Source of the DNA: an uncultured Chlorobiota bacterium
GTDB lineage: Bacteria; Bacteroidota; Bacteroidia; Bacteroidales; JAADGE01
Reading direction: 5' to 3'
Assembly (NCBI GenBank): GCA_947311125.1
Contig: CAMZKI010000191.1
Location: forward strand, 1 to 11,907
Length of the DNA: 11,907 bases
Every line of letters starts with the position of its first letter. Position 1 is the stretch's first letter. Position numbers and translations under genes: made by a program. The notes under the pieces were generated by a model that was given only the letters and a program-made list of their open reading frames with translations, was not told where the DNA came from and ran no database searches. Positions 1 through 6,423 of the stretch are shown piece after piece.

Positions 1-187
1 ATATAATTATCTTCAACTCTCCAACGGAATTCATCTGGTTCGGTTAATCCGGGATAATAATCCGATGTATTGTTTATTGTTACCGTATCCGGAGCACAGA
101 ATGTTGTCGGGATTGTTTCAAATCTTGCAATAGGCGGTAAGTTATAAGTTATCATTACCGTATCTCGAGATTGACAGTTTCCGTTAT
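1..187 (-). other. Inverted 5'-ward fragment of the PKD gene
   Basis: On the minus strand from 188 down to 3 there is a 62-codon open stretch with no start or stop. It begins DNGNCQSRDTVMITYNLPPI, runs on through RFETIPTTFCAPDTV and ends in EDNY. The last part is identical to the protein encoded on the plus strand from 193 onward; the first 27 or so residues are new and precede it. If the fold-back is an artefact, the true gene is the reverse complement of 1-187 joined to base 294 onward. That restores a continuous reading frame across what the plus strand shows as a stop at 172-174. The cysteine-rich, DTV-containing sequence suits another PKD-type unit. Confidence 0.8.
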
Positions 188-293
188 CAACATTCTGTGC
201 TCCGGATACGGTAACAATAAACAATACATCGGATTATTATCCCGGATTAACCGAACCAGATGAATTCCGTTGGAGAGTTGAAGATAATTATAT
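1..293. repeat. Left-end inverted repeat (fold-back), probable chimera
   Basis: Bases 1-106 are an exact reverse complement of 188-293, with no mismatch when read base by base. They flank an 81-nt unique spacer at 107-187. Pairing stops at 107/187. The right arm is the one in frame with the PKD gene that continues to 1584. Read on the minus strand, the spacer plus left arm form the natural upstream continuation of that same protein. The contig therefore flips strand near 187/188. This is the geometry of an inverted chimera from whole-genome amplification or of an assembly error at a contig end. A real genomic palindrome is possible but less likely, because it would interrupt the gene. Confidence 0.93.
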
Positions 294-1584
294 TGGAACA
301 ACGTATAATGTAAATGATGACATAACACATTATTTCACAAATACAGGTACGACGGATTCTGTGTTTACGATTTATCTCGTAGCTATTGATTATGAGACAC
401 AATGTACGGATACCTTTACATCAACCGTTACGGCTTATGCTGTTCCGAACGTAGAATTCCGTATAGGCGGTTCTCACGAAAGACGTATTCCTAATGCAAC
501 CTTTACTTTTGAAAACAGAAGTGCTCAAGATTTGGATTCATATTATTGGGATTTCGGTTGGGCAGGACATAATAGATATGATACAGATTTTGTAGGGTCA
601 TTTGATTTTACTTACGATGAACCCGGGACATTTGTAATAACCCTTACAGGAACAAGTACGGGACAATGTGACGGAGTTTACAGAGATACAGTGGTAGTAC
701 TGCCGCCTTGTCCGTTCTCTTATGACGATGGTTCTCTGATTGCTCAAGGTTGCCAGGACTTACTTGTAGAATTTGATGACAGAGTTTATTTTGCGGATTC
801 AGTATTGTGGACATTCTATGATATTGATGACCCGAACTATTCGGATACTGTATCTTCAGAAAACAGTCCGGTGTTTATATACGATGACCCCGGCGAGTAC
901 CATCCTACAATTATAGCTTGGAATGATGCATGCGGATCAAGAAGTAATCCGTATTATACAAGAACTGATACAGTGATAGTATATCCGAGACCGGTAGTTG
1001 ATTTTGATGTTGCTCCGAGACTTGTGATGCTGCCTGACCAATTGTTGTCGTGCTATAATTATTCCGATTACGGAAGCAGATATTTATGGGATTTTGGAGA
1101 CGGTTCTACATTAGATACGAATCCGGAATTGGCAGAAGAAAATCCTCAACATTTGTATAATGCTCCCGGAATTTATGACATAACTTTGAATGTTTGGAGT
1201 GAACACGATTGCTTTGAGTCTATGACTATAAAAGATGCAATTATTGTTCAAGACAGCGGATTAATAGACTTCCCGACGGCATTTACGCCTAATCCTAACG
1301 GACCGAACGGAGGAGTGTATCCTTGCGGAGATAAATATATTGTAGATAAAGAGAATTTGAATGATGTATTTTATCCTAAGGCATACGGTGTAGTAGATTA
1401 TCAGCTTGAGATTTATAACCGTTGGGGTGAGAAAATATTTACAAGTAATGATATTTGTATAGGATGGGACGGTTATGTTGACGGCAAGTTGGCTCCGCAA
1501 GATGTATATGTCTGGAAAGTTTCTGTAATATATAAAAACGGACATCCCGAGAAGAAATACGGAAGTGTAACATTGCTGAGGTAA
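188..1584 (+). CDS. PKD-repeat protein with T9SS type B C-terminal sorting domain (5' partial)
   Basis: Probably a secreted or cell-surface protein of Bacteroidota. The frame is open from about 175 (in-frame stop at 172-174, within the fold-back) to a TAA at 1582-1584. The GTG at 361 is an internal valine, not a start, because coding of the same type continues upstream. Several PKD-like units are visible: about 451-705 (YYWDFGW then YDEPGTFVITL), about 706-990 (VLWTFYD then YDDPGEYHPTI) and about 991-1245 (classical WDFGDGS then YNAPGIYDITL). The last part, 1270-1584, has the hallmarks of the gliding-motility-associated/CHU_C C-terminal domain: FPTAFTPN near its start, NDVFYPKAYG, IYNRWGEKIF, GWDG and DVYVWKV. 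In this family that domain directs export through the type IX secretion system and attachment to the surface. The N-terminus and signal peptide are missing, so ligand and function cannot be told. The gene converges on the acyltransferase operon and shares its terminator. Confidence 0.9.
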
Positions 1585-1603
1585 AACATAGGCAGTGTAA
1601 TAT

Positions 1604-1640
1604 AATAAAAGACACCTTGATACTTGAGGTGTCTTTTATT
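1604..1640. terminator. Bidirectional intrinsic terminator
   Basis: A perfect 14-bp stem (1604-1617 with 1627-1640) encloses a 9-nt loop. The stem core is AGACACCT/AGGTGTCT and both flanks are A/T tracts, so either transcript would end in a U-rich run. It lies in the 82-nt gap between the convergent ends of the PKD gene (stop at 1584) and the acyltransferase gene (stop at 1667) and would serve both. Confidence 0.9.
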
Positions 1641-1666
1641 TTTAGAGGTATATTAAATGTAAACTT

Positions 1667-2908
1667 TTATAAATTTATGTAAGAGGACAGTTTATTGTAT
1701 TGTCCTGAAAGTTTCCATATTACATTTGCCGCGATTTCCCATTTTATTGCGGAAATACCCGGTTCATTACCGATTATTCGGTATGCTGTATTGTTATAAT
1801 AAACTTCTAATCGCTCATTTACTTGAGGATTAATAGTTTGTATATCGGAAAACAGCAGTATTATTTTATTATTTTTGTTCGTGTAATCAATAACAATTTT
1901 GTTTGTGTAAAGCTTTATATCGGCAAATCCCGTAAAAAATAAATCTTTTTTATTTTTAGCTTCTACATATACTTTTGACGAAGTGTCTTCAAAAATAATA
2001 TCTTTATATTCTTTTTGAATATTTTTTGTTATCGATTTTATAAGCTGTTTATTTTCCCAAGTGAACCAATCTCTGATATTGTCAAAATACAGATAACCGA
2101 AACTTTTACGTTCAAAAAAACCGTATCTGTTAATATAAATATCATATCCGCAAGAACGGCAGTAAAAAACGTTACCTTTTACCGAAAAATTATCAATACT
2201 TTTACATTTCGGGCATAAATACAAAGCATGATTTATGTATTCGGCACGTTTTCGGGAATGAATTACGTTCATTTTCTTTCTTTGATATTCAACTTCATCA
2301 TGAAAAATTGCTTTCGTAAACTTATCGTAAATTTTCTTTTTTGAAAGTTCTGCGGTATCTGTTTTTGTAAAAAGTAATTTATACTCAATTTCAACGTTTG
2401 TTCGGCGAATTTTATATGCCCAACGAGGATTAAACAGGTTCATTCCTTTTAAAACAGGTACGACAACGGGAACTTTTAACATTTTTATAAGTTTGGCAAC
2501 AGAGGGGTCAACAGCTTGTGTTGTGCCTGCCCAGTTTCGGGTTGCTTCGGCAAAGATTCCTACGTTCTCACCTTGTTTTATTACAGAAATAATATCTTTT
2601 ATAACTTTAATGTCTCTTATGCTTTTTCTTTTCGGTATAGTTCCGAGTTTGGTCAAAAAAAAACGGATAACAGGATTACGGAATGCTGCATCGGAAGATA
2701 CAAAATGCGTATATTCGGGCAAAAAATATCCGGTAATGAAAGGATCCCAATAACCGACATGGTTCCCTAAGACAAGATAAGGTGCTTTTAATTTTTTTAC
2801 ATTTTCAGGCATTTTTGCTTTTATGCCGTAATATTTTGTAAACAAAGTGAAAACTATATGAGTAATAAAACGAATGAACAGAGATGTCGGATAATGTTTT
2901 TTTTTCAT
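1667..2908 (-). CDS. PlsC-like lysophospholipid acyltransferase with zinc ribbon
   Basis: A 413-residue protein, much longer than an ordinary PlsC of about 240. Residues 1-200 are a glycerolipid acyltransferase fold. The catalytic NHxxxxD motif is NHVGYWD (N49, H50, D55). The substrate-binding FPEGTR motif is altered to FAEATR (F119-R124). These enzymes transfer an acyl chain to a lysophospholipid such as 1-acylglycerol-3-phosphate at the inner membrane. The N-terminus (FIRFITHIVFTLF) is hydrophobic enough for membrane association. A four-cysteine zinc ribbon follows: CPKC at C232/C235 and CRSC at C250/C253. The last 150 or so residues resemble a small beta-rich PH/GRAM-like domain (FTGFADIKLY, then ERLEVYYNN); this is a guess from pattern. 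A similar acyltransferase plus cysteine-knuckle layout is familiar to me from other anaerobe proteins. It is the last gene of the minus-strand operon, starting 53 nt after the aat stop. The start is ATG at 2908. The exact acyl acceptor is unknown. Confidence 0.85.
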   Translation of the reverse strand: MKKKHYPTSLFIRFITHIVFTLFTKYYGIKAKMPENVKKLKAPYLVLGNHVGYWDPFITGYFLPEYTHFVSSDAAFRNPVIRFFLTKLGTIPKRKSIRDIKVIKDIISVIKQGENVGIFAEATRNWAGTTQAVDPSVAKLIKMLKVPVVVPVLKGMNLFNPRWAYKIRRTNVEIEYKLLFTKTDTAELSKKKIYDKFTKAIFHDEVEYQRKKMNVIHSRKRAEYINHALYLCPKCKSIDNFSVKGNVFYCRSCGYDIYINRYGFFERKSFGYLYFDNIRDWFTWENKQLIKSITKNIQKEYKDIIFEDTSSKVYVEAKNKKDLFFTGFADIKLYTNKIVIDYTNKNNKIILLFSDIQTINPQVNERLEVYYNNTAYRIIGNEPGISAIKWEIAANVIWKLSGQYNKLSSYINL

Positions 2909-2961
2909 TTAAGATACAAATAGGTTATCAAAGCATAAAATTATGAAGTTTCAGAAAGTTT

Positions 2962-3612
2962 TCAAATTGTTAAAGGGATATATTTTTTTAAAAGCTCTAA
3001 AAAATAATCAAGATAAATATATTCGCTGCCTAAACTTTCAAGGTGCTGAGTGTAAATTTGTGTATCAATGAGCTTTAAGTCAATATTTTCGATAAGAAAT
3101 GACAAAGCAATTTTTGATGTGTTACTTTCTTTGCTGAACATAGATTCGCCGAAGAATACTTTGCCGAGTTTTACTCCGTAAAGTCCGCCTGCAAGTTGGT
3201 TTTTTGAATTGTAAACCTCAACGGAAGTTGCAAACCCCAGTTTATGAAGTTTAATGTATGCAGAAATCATCTCATCGTTTATCCACGTTCCGTATTGATT
3301 TTTACGTTTTATGTTTCGACAGTTTTTTATAACATTTTCAAAATCATTATTTATTGTGCAGTTATAAGTTGCTTTTTTTATTAATTGTTTCAGGCTTTTT
3401 GATTTTTTAAACTTTTCGGGAAAAAGGACAAACCGCGGGTCGGGAGCGTGCCAGATGATAGGTTCTCCTTCGTTATACCACGGAAAAATACCGTTTTGAT
3501 ATGCCAAAAGCAGACGTTCAGCCGATAAATCTCCGCCTACGGCAAGAACTCCCTCTTCTGCAAGAGAAGGGTGGGGGAAAATAAGCTCTTCAGTCAGTTT
3601 TAAAACAGGCAT
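2962..3612 (-). CDS. aat: Leucyl/phenylalanyl-tRNA--protein transferase
   Basis: A 216-residue protein of normal Aat length. It transfers Leu or Phe from aminoacyl-tRNA to proteins with an N-terminal Arg or Lys, making them N-end rule substrates for ClpS/ClpAP degradation in the cytoplasm. Family signatures run in order: FPHP (12-15), LAVGGDLS (23-30), AYQNGIFPWY (37-46), WHAPDPR (54-60), TWI (109-111), GGLYG (142-146), FFGESMF (153-159) and IDTQ (182-185). The acidic and amide residues thought to be catalytic in the E. coli enzyme appear conserved as E156, D183 and Q185. Two variations stand out: GFATSVE where most members have G-x-AHSVE, and IDTQ where IDCQ is usual. Start ATG 3612 places the first motif at the expected distance. 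It lies 40 nt downstream of the AbgT-family gene, and no separate promoter is visible in the gap, so it is probably cotranscribed. Confidence 0.97.
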   Translation of the reverse strand: MPVLKLTEELIFPHPSLAEEGVLAVGGDLSAERLLLAYQNGIFPWYNEGEPIIWHAPDPRFVLFPEKFKKSKSLKQLIKKATYNCTINNDFENVIKNCRNIKRKNQYGTWINDEMISAYIKLHKLGFATSVEVYNSKNQLAGGLYGVKLGKVFFGESMFSKESNTSKIALSFLIENIDLKLIDTQIYTQHLESLGSEYIYLDYFLELLKKYIPLTI

Positions 3613-3652
3613 TAATGATTTTTTATGCTTTGTTTCTTATAGTCTTTTTATG

Positions 3653-5191
3653 TTAATTCGGCTGTGAGTAGTAAATTTCAGCACCGGGACCAAGCGGTAA
3701 TCCGAAACTCAGCCACACTACTAAAAGCACAATCCACAAAATAAGAAAAACAACGGAATAAGGAAACATTGTTGCAATTATTGTTCCTATACCGGATTTG
3801 GGGTCGTATTTTTGAAAATACGCGATAATCAGAACAAAGAAACTCATCATCGGAGATATAACGTTTGTTACACTGTCGCCGATGCGATATACAACCTGAG
3901 ACAATTCGGGAGAGTATCCCATTATCATAAATATAGGTATAAATATCGGTGCAAGTATTGCCCATTTTGCAGAAGCACTGCCCATAACCATATTTATGGC
4001 AGCCGAGAGTAAAATAAAAAGTATCATTAAAGGTATAAGTCCTATATCAAGAGACATCAGGACATCTGCACCTGTAACGGCAAGAATTATTCCCAGATTA
4101 CTCCATTTGAAATAAGCTACAAACTGTGCTGCAAAAAACACTATAACAATGTATGAAGCTAATGTTTTTATGGAAGTTGCCATTCCTGTTGCTACATCTG
4201 AGTCGCTTTTGTATGCTCCGGTAACAAAGCCGTATGTTATACCCATTGCACCGGCTGTGATAAACAGCATTGCAACTACTCCTCGAATCAGGGGCGAACC
4301 CAATATGTCTCCGCCGGGACCTCTGAATACTCCGTCTTTCGGTATAATGCCTATAAGAGTAATTGCTGTAATAACCGTGAGTACGGCAAGAGAAAAATAT
4401 ACTCCTTTTTTTTCTTTTCCGGAAAGCCTGTCAAAAGAATTATCTTCTTTACTTGCAGTGCCTTTATACTTCCCTAATCGGGGTTCTACAATTTTTTCGG
4501 TTACAAAAGTTCCTGCAAAGGCTATAAAAAATGTTGATACAACCATAAAGTAGTAGTTTGCGGTAGGATTAACCTCATATGCGGGGTCAAGAATATTAGC
4601 TGCTTCCTGCGATAACCCGGCAAGTAAAGGGTCAATAGTTCCTAATATCAAATTAGCACTGAAACCTCCGGATACTCCTGCAAAAGCTGCTGCCATACCT
4701 GCTATCGGGTGGCGACCGACGGCAATAAATATAACTCCCGATAAGGGAATCAGTAAAACGTATCCTATGTCTGATGCAGTATTTGATAATACGCCCGTAA
4801 AAACAACCACAAATGTGAGCAGATGCTTAGGTGAGTTTAATACCAACAAACGTATGAATGCATTTATTAATCCGCTGTGCTCTGCTATTCCTATTCCAAG
4901 CATAGCAACTAATACAATTCCGAGAGGAGCAAATCCGGTGAAATTATCTACCATCTCAAGTAAAATGCGGTGAATACCGTCTTTTGACAGCAAATTTACC
5001 GACCTTACAACTTCTTTGGTGCCGGGATGAATAACTTCCCATCCTAAAGCATATCCTACAGCTGAGAAAACTAAAGCAGCCAGGGCAAATAATGCAAATA
5101 ATGTGGCAGGATGCGGCAATGCGTTGCCTGTTCGTTCTATCCCGTCTAAAATTCGTTGAGAGAAGCTTGGTTTCTTTTTTATTTTTTCCAT
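3653..5191 (-). CDS. AbgT-family transporter
   Basis: A 512-residue polytopic inner-membrane protein, normal for the AbgT family (E. coli AbgT, gonococcal MtrF, Alcanivorax YdaH). Members have been described as importers of p-aminobenzoyl-glutamate or as exporters of sulphonamide-type antimetabolites and folate precursors. Family signatures: RTGNALPHPATLF near the N-terminus (residues 20-32), SNTASDIGYVLLIPL (from 136), GGFSANLILGTIDPLLAG (about 175-192) and GDSVTNVISPMMSFF (438-452). The two internally related half-motifs in the middle and near the end fit the two hairpin re-entrant loops known in this fold. Hydrophobic segments fill most of the chain. Start ATG 5191 lies 39 nt after the phosphatase stop, and aat follows 40 nt downstream. 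No folate-utilisation gene (abgA/abgB-type hydrolase) is adjacent, so transport direction and substrate cannot be told. Confidence 0.95.
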   Translation of the reverse strand: MEKIKKKPSFSQRILDGIERTGNALPHPATLFALFALAALVFSAVGYALGWEVIHPGTKEVVRSVNLLSKDGIHRILLEMVDNFTGFAPLGIVLVAMLGIGIAEHSGLINAFIRLLVLNSPKHLLTFVVVFTGVLSNTASDIGYVLLIPLSGVIFIAVGRHPIAGMAAAFAGVSGGFSANLILGTIDPLLAGLSQEAANILDPAYEVNPTANYYFMVVSTFFIAFAGTFVTEKIVEPRLGKYKGTASKEDNSFDRLSGKEKKGVYFSLAVLTVITAITLIGIIPKDGVFRGPGGDILGSPLIRGVVAMLFITAGAMGITYGFVTGAYKSDSDVATGMATSIKTLASYIVIVFFAAQFVAYFKWSNLGIILAVTGADVLMSLDIGLIPLMILFILLSAAINMVMGSASAKWAILAPIFIPIFMIMGYSPELSQVVYRIGDSVTNVISPMMSFFVLIIAYFQKYDPKSGIGTIIATMFPYSVVFLILWIVLLVVWLSFGLPLGPGAEIYYSQPN

Positions 5192-5230
5192 TTATACGTT
5201 TCTTTTTATTTTTTTAAATATCATATATAA

Positions 5231-5866
5231 TTAATAAAAATCATCTTCGTAAAGTTGTCTGATAATTCCGTCGGCAAGTCCTGTTTTTGGTACATAAATT
5301 TCATTTTTTCCGGTTATTTCCAATATTCTGATGTAGGTTTTAAGTGCCGGAATAATTACATCGGCACGGTCGGGTCTGAAAAAATATTTTGCCATACGCT
5401 CATCGATATTTTTCGGGATTAAATCTTCATAGAGATTTTTCAGCATTCTTAGGGAAACAGTTTTGTTTCTGCAAACTTTACTTACGGTGTTAATATTTCC
5501 GCCTGTTCCTATAAGTTTTATGTCATTATGATTTTTAATAAGGGCAGCCAGGTCGTTTTCAAAGCGTTTTATTTCGTTTTTACTGACTTTGTTTTTCAGC
5601 GTTCTTACCGTTCCTGTTTTGTATGAATCTGACCAAAACAAGGCACTGCTTTTAAAAAGTGTCAGTTGCAGACTGCCGCCTCCTAAATCTGCCGATAAAA
5701 AGGTTTTGTCTTCAGGAAGGTGGTATTTATTAGTTTCAAAGATGATATTTGCTTCTTCTTTGATGTCAATAATTTCAATGTTTATTCCTGTTTTTTCTTT
5801 TATCTCGTTAATTATTTTTTTGCCGTTTTCAGCACTTCTTACAGCCGATGTGGCACAAGCTCTCAT
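5231..5866 (-). CDS. Ppx/GppA-family phosphatase, C-terminal part (frameshifted)
   Basis: The larger part, 211 codons, of an exopolyphosphatase/pppGpp phosphohydrolase-family protein (ASKHA fold). These enzymes release phosphate from polyphosphate or from the 5' end of pppGpp. The frame begins at ATG 5866 with RACATSAVRSAENG, which is a mid-domain motif of the family rather than an N-terminus. Then come an IIDIKEEANIIF segment, the phosphate-binding DLGGGSLQLTLF, LIGTGGNINTV, RADVIIPAL and a C-terminal GLADGIIRQL, all usual for the short (about 300-residue) Bacteroidota version. The position following GGGS-x, normally E in DIGGGSTE, is Q here. The N-terminal part lies in another frame upstream; the two overlap at an A9 run. 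The functional protein, if made, would be about 295 residues from 6116 to 5231. Next gene downstream: the AbgT-family transporter, after 39 nt. Confidence 0.88.
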   Translation of the reverse strand: MRACATSAVRSAENGKKIINEIKEKTGINIEIIDIKEEANIIFETNKYHLPEDKTFLSADLGGGSLQLTLFKSSALFWSDSYKTGTVRTLKNKVSKNEIKRFENDLAALIKNHNDIKLIGTGGNINTVSKVCRNKTVSLRMLKNLYEDLIPKNIDERMAKYFFRPDRADVIIPALKTYIRILEITGKNEIYVPKTGLADGIIRQLYEDDFY

Positions 5867-6116
5867 TTTTTTTTACTTCGTAAAAATCCAGCAGATTTTT
5901 ATAAATAGTAAGAGCATTTAAAAAATCTGATTTTTTCTTTTTTCTTATTTTTCCGTATTCGAAAACATCGGCACCGAGTCTTACGGGAAGCCTGACATAC
6001 AGCCTTTTTTTCAGAACGGTTTTATCGTAGCTTTCTCCGGCTAATACATCTTTTATTATTAAGCGTGCTGCGTTTGAACCTATGTCTATTCCTGCGTATC
6101 GTTTTATTTTGTGCAT
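5829..6116 (-). CDS. Ppx/GppA-family phosphatase, N-terminal part (frameshifted)
   Basis: Residues 1-93 or so of the phosphatase. Start ATG 6116 is followed by the family's first phosphate-binding loop, GIDIGSNAARLII (D11, G13, S14, N15). It continues with VRLPVRLGADVF and ends its homologous stretch at LLDFYEVKK. The frame then runs through an A9 tract (plus-strand T run 5866-5874) into an unrelated tail (NESLCHIGCKKC) and stops at 5829. With eight A residues instead of nine, the reading would be YEVKKMRACATSAVR, an excellent family match. So this is one gene with a single extra base, from sequencing or amplification error, a true mutation, or a slippage site. It is the first gene of the four-gene minus-strand operon and has a well-formed promoter upstream. 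Confidence 0.85.
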   Translation of the reverse strand: MHKIKRYAGIDIGSNAARLIIKDVLAGESYDKTVLKKRLYVRLPVRLGADVFEYGKIRKKKKSDFLNALTIYKNLLDFYEVKKNESLCHIGCKKC

Positions 6117-6171
6117 TAAATTTATTTGAAACCGGACTGTTTTATTTTTATGTAACCGATAAAACTGCTTA

Positions 6172-6201
6172 CAAAAATATAAAGCATTCTGAGACTGCCA
6201 A
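6172..6201 (-). promoter_or_regulatory. Bacteroidota-type promoter of the phosphatase operon
   Basis: Read on the minus strand: TTG (plus 6201-6199), 19 nt, then TATTTTTG (plus 6179-6172), matching the Bacteroidota sigma-70 consensus TTG and TAnnTTTG. A start of transcription near 6165 would leave a leader of about 50 nt before ATG 6116. No Shine-Dalgarno sequence is seen, as is usual in this phylum. Confidence 0.65.
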
Positions 6202-6251
6202 GAAGTATGACGTAAAATAGGATAAATAATTAAAAAACATTGAAAAAATCT

Positions 6252-6279
6252 TTGTGATGAGATTATTTTATTAATTTTG
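6252..6279 (+). promoter_or_regulatory. Bacteroidota-type promoter of tRNA-Arg
   Basis: TTTG with its TTG at 6252-6254, a 17-nt spacer, then TAATTTTG at 6272-6279, a full match to TAnnTTTG. Transcription would begin at about 6286, a few bases before the mature tRNA end at 6294. It is back to back with the operon promoter at 6172-6201, about 50 bp away. Confidence 0.7.
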
Positions 6280-6293
6280 CAGTCCGAATAAAC

Positions 6294-6367
6294 GGACCCG
6301 TAGCATAATTGGATAGTGCACCTGACTACGGATCAGGAGGTTGGGGGTTCGAATCCCTCCGGGTTCA
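6294..6367 (+). tRNA. tRNA-Arg (anticodon ACG)
   Basis: A 74-nt cloverleaf. Acceptor stem GGACCCG pairs with CGGGTTC (one G-U), discriminator A at 6367. D-arm GCAT...GTGC. Anticodon stem CCTGA/TCAGG with loop CTACGGA, giving anticodon ACG. Five-base variable loop AGGTT. T-arm GGGGG-TTCGAAT-CCCTC with one G-U pair. CCA is not encoded (CTT follows), so it must be added by the nucleotidyltransferase. A34 is expected to be deaminated to inosine by TadA so that CGU, CGC and CGA are read. It is a single tRNA gene, with its own promoter and terminator. Confidence 0.97.
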
Positions 6368-6377
6368 CTTTAAGCAG

Positions 6378-6412
6378 TTTCGCTGTATCTTTAAGATACG
6401 GCGAAATTTTTT
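6378..6412 (+). terminator. Intrinsic terminator after tRNA-Arg
   Basis: A 13-bp stem (6378-6390 with 6394-6406, including one T-G pair) and a 3-nt TTA loop are followed directly by six T residues at 6407-6412. It begins 10 nt after the tRNA. In the minus direction the stem is not followed by a U-run, so it is a weak candidate for ending the convergent mfd transcript, whose stop codon is at 6426-6424. Confidence 0.88.
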
Positions 6413-6423
6413 CTATGTTTGAG

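Noticed and set aside
107..187. Invertible promoter or phase-variation switch between the left inverted arms
   Set aside because: The spacer is protein-coding continuation of the PKD gene, not a promoter, and no invertase gene is nearby. The pattern is repeated at the other end, pointing to an artefact.
361..1584. PKD protein starting at GTG 361
   Set aside because: The same frame upstream encodes matching PKD-like sequence without interruption back into the fold-back, so 361 is an internal valine.
4149..4553. Plus-strand open frame of 134 codons within the transporter gene
   Set aside because: It lies wholly opposite a clear AbgT-family coding frame and has no recognisable motif or promoter.
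6294..6367. tRNA as an integration site of a mobile element
   Set aside because: No repeat of the tRNA 3' end is seen in the window, and no integrase is adjacent. Neighbours are housekeeping genes.
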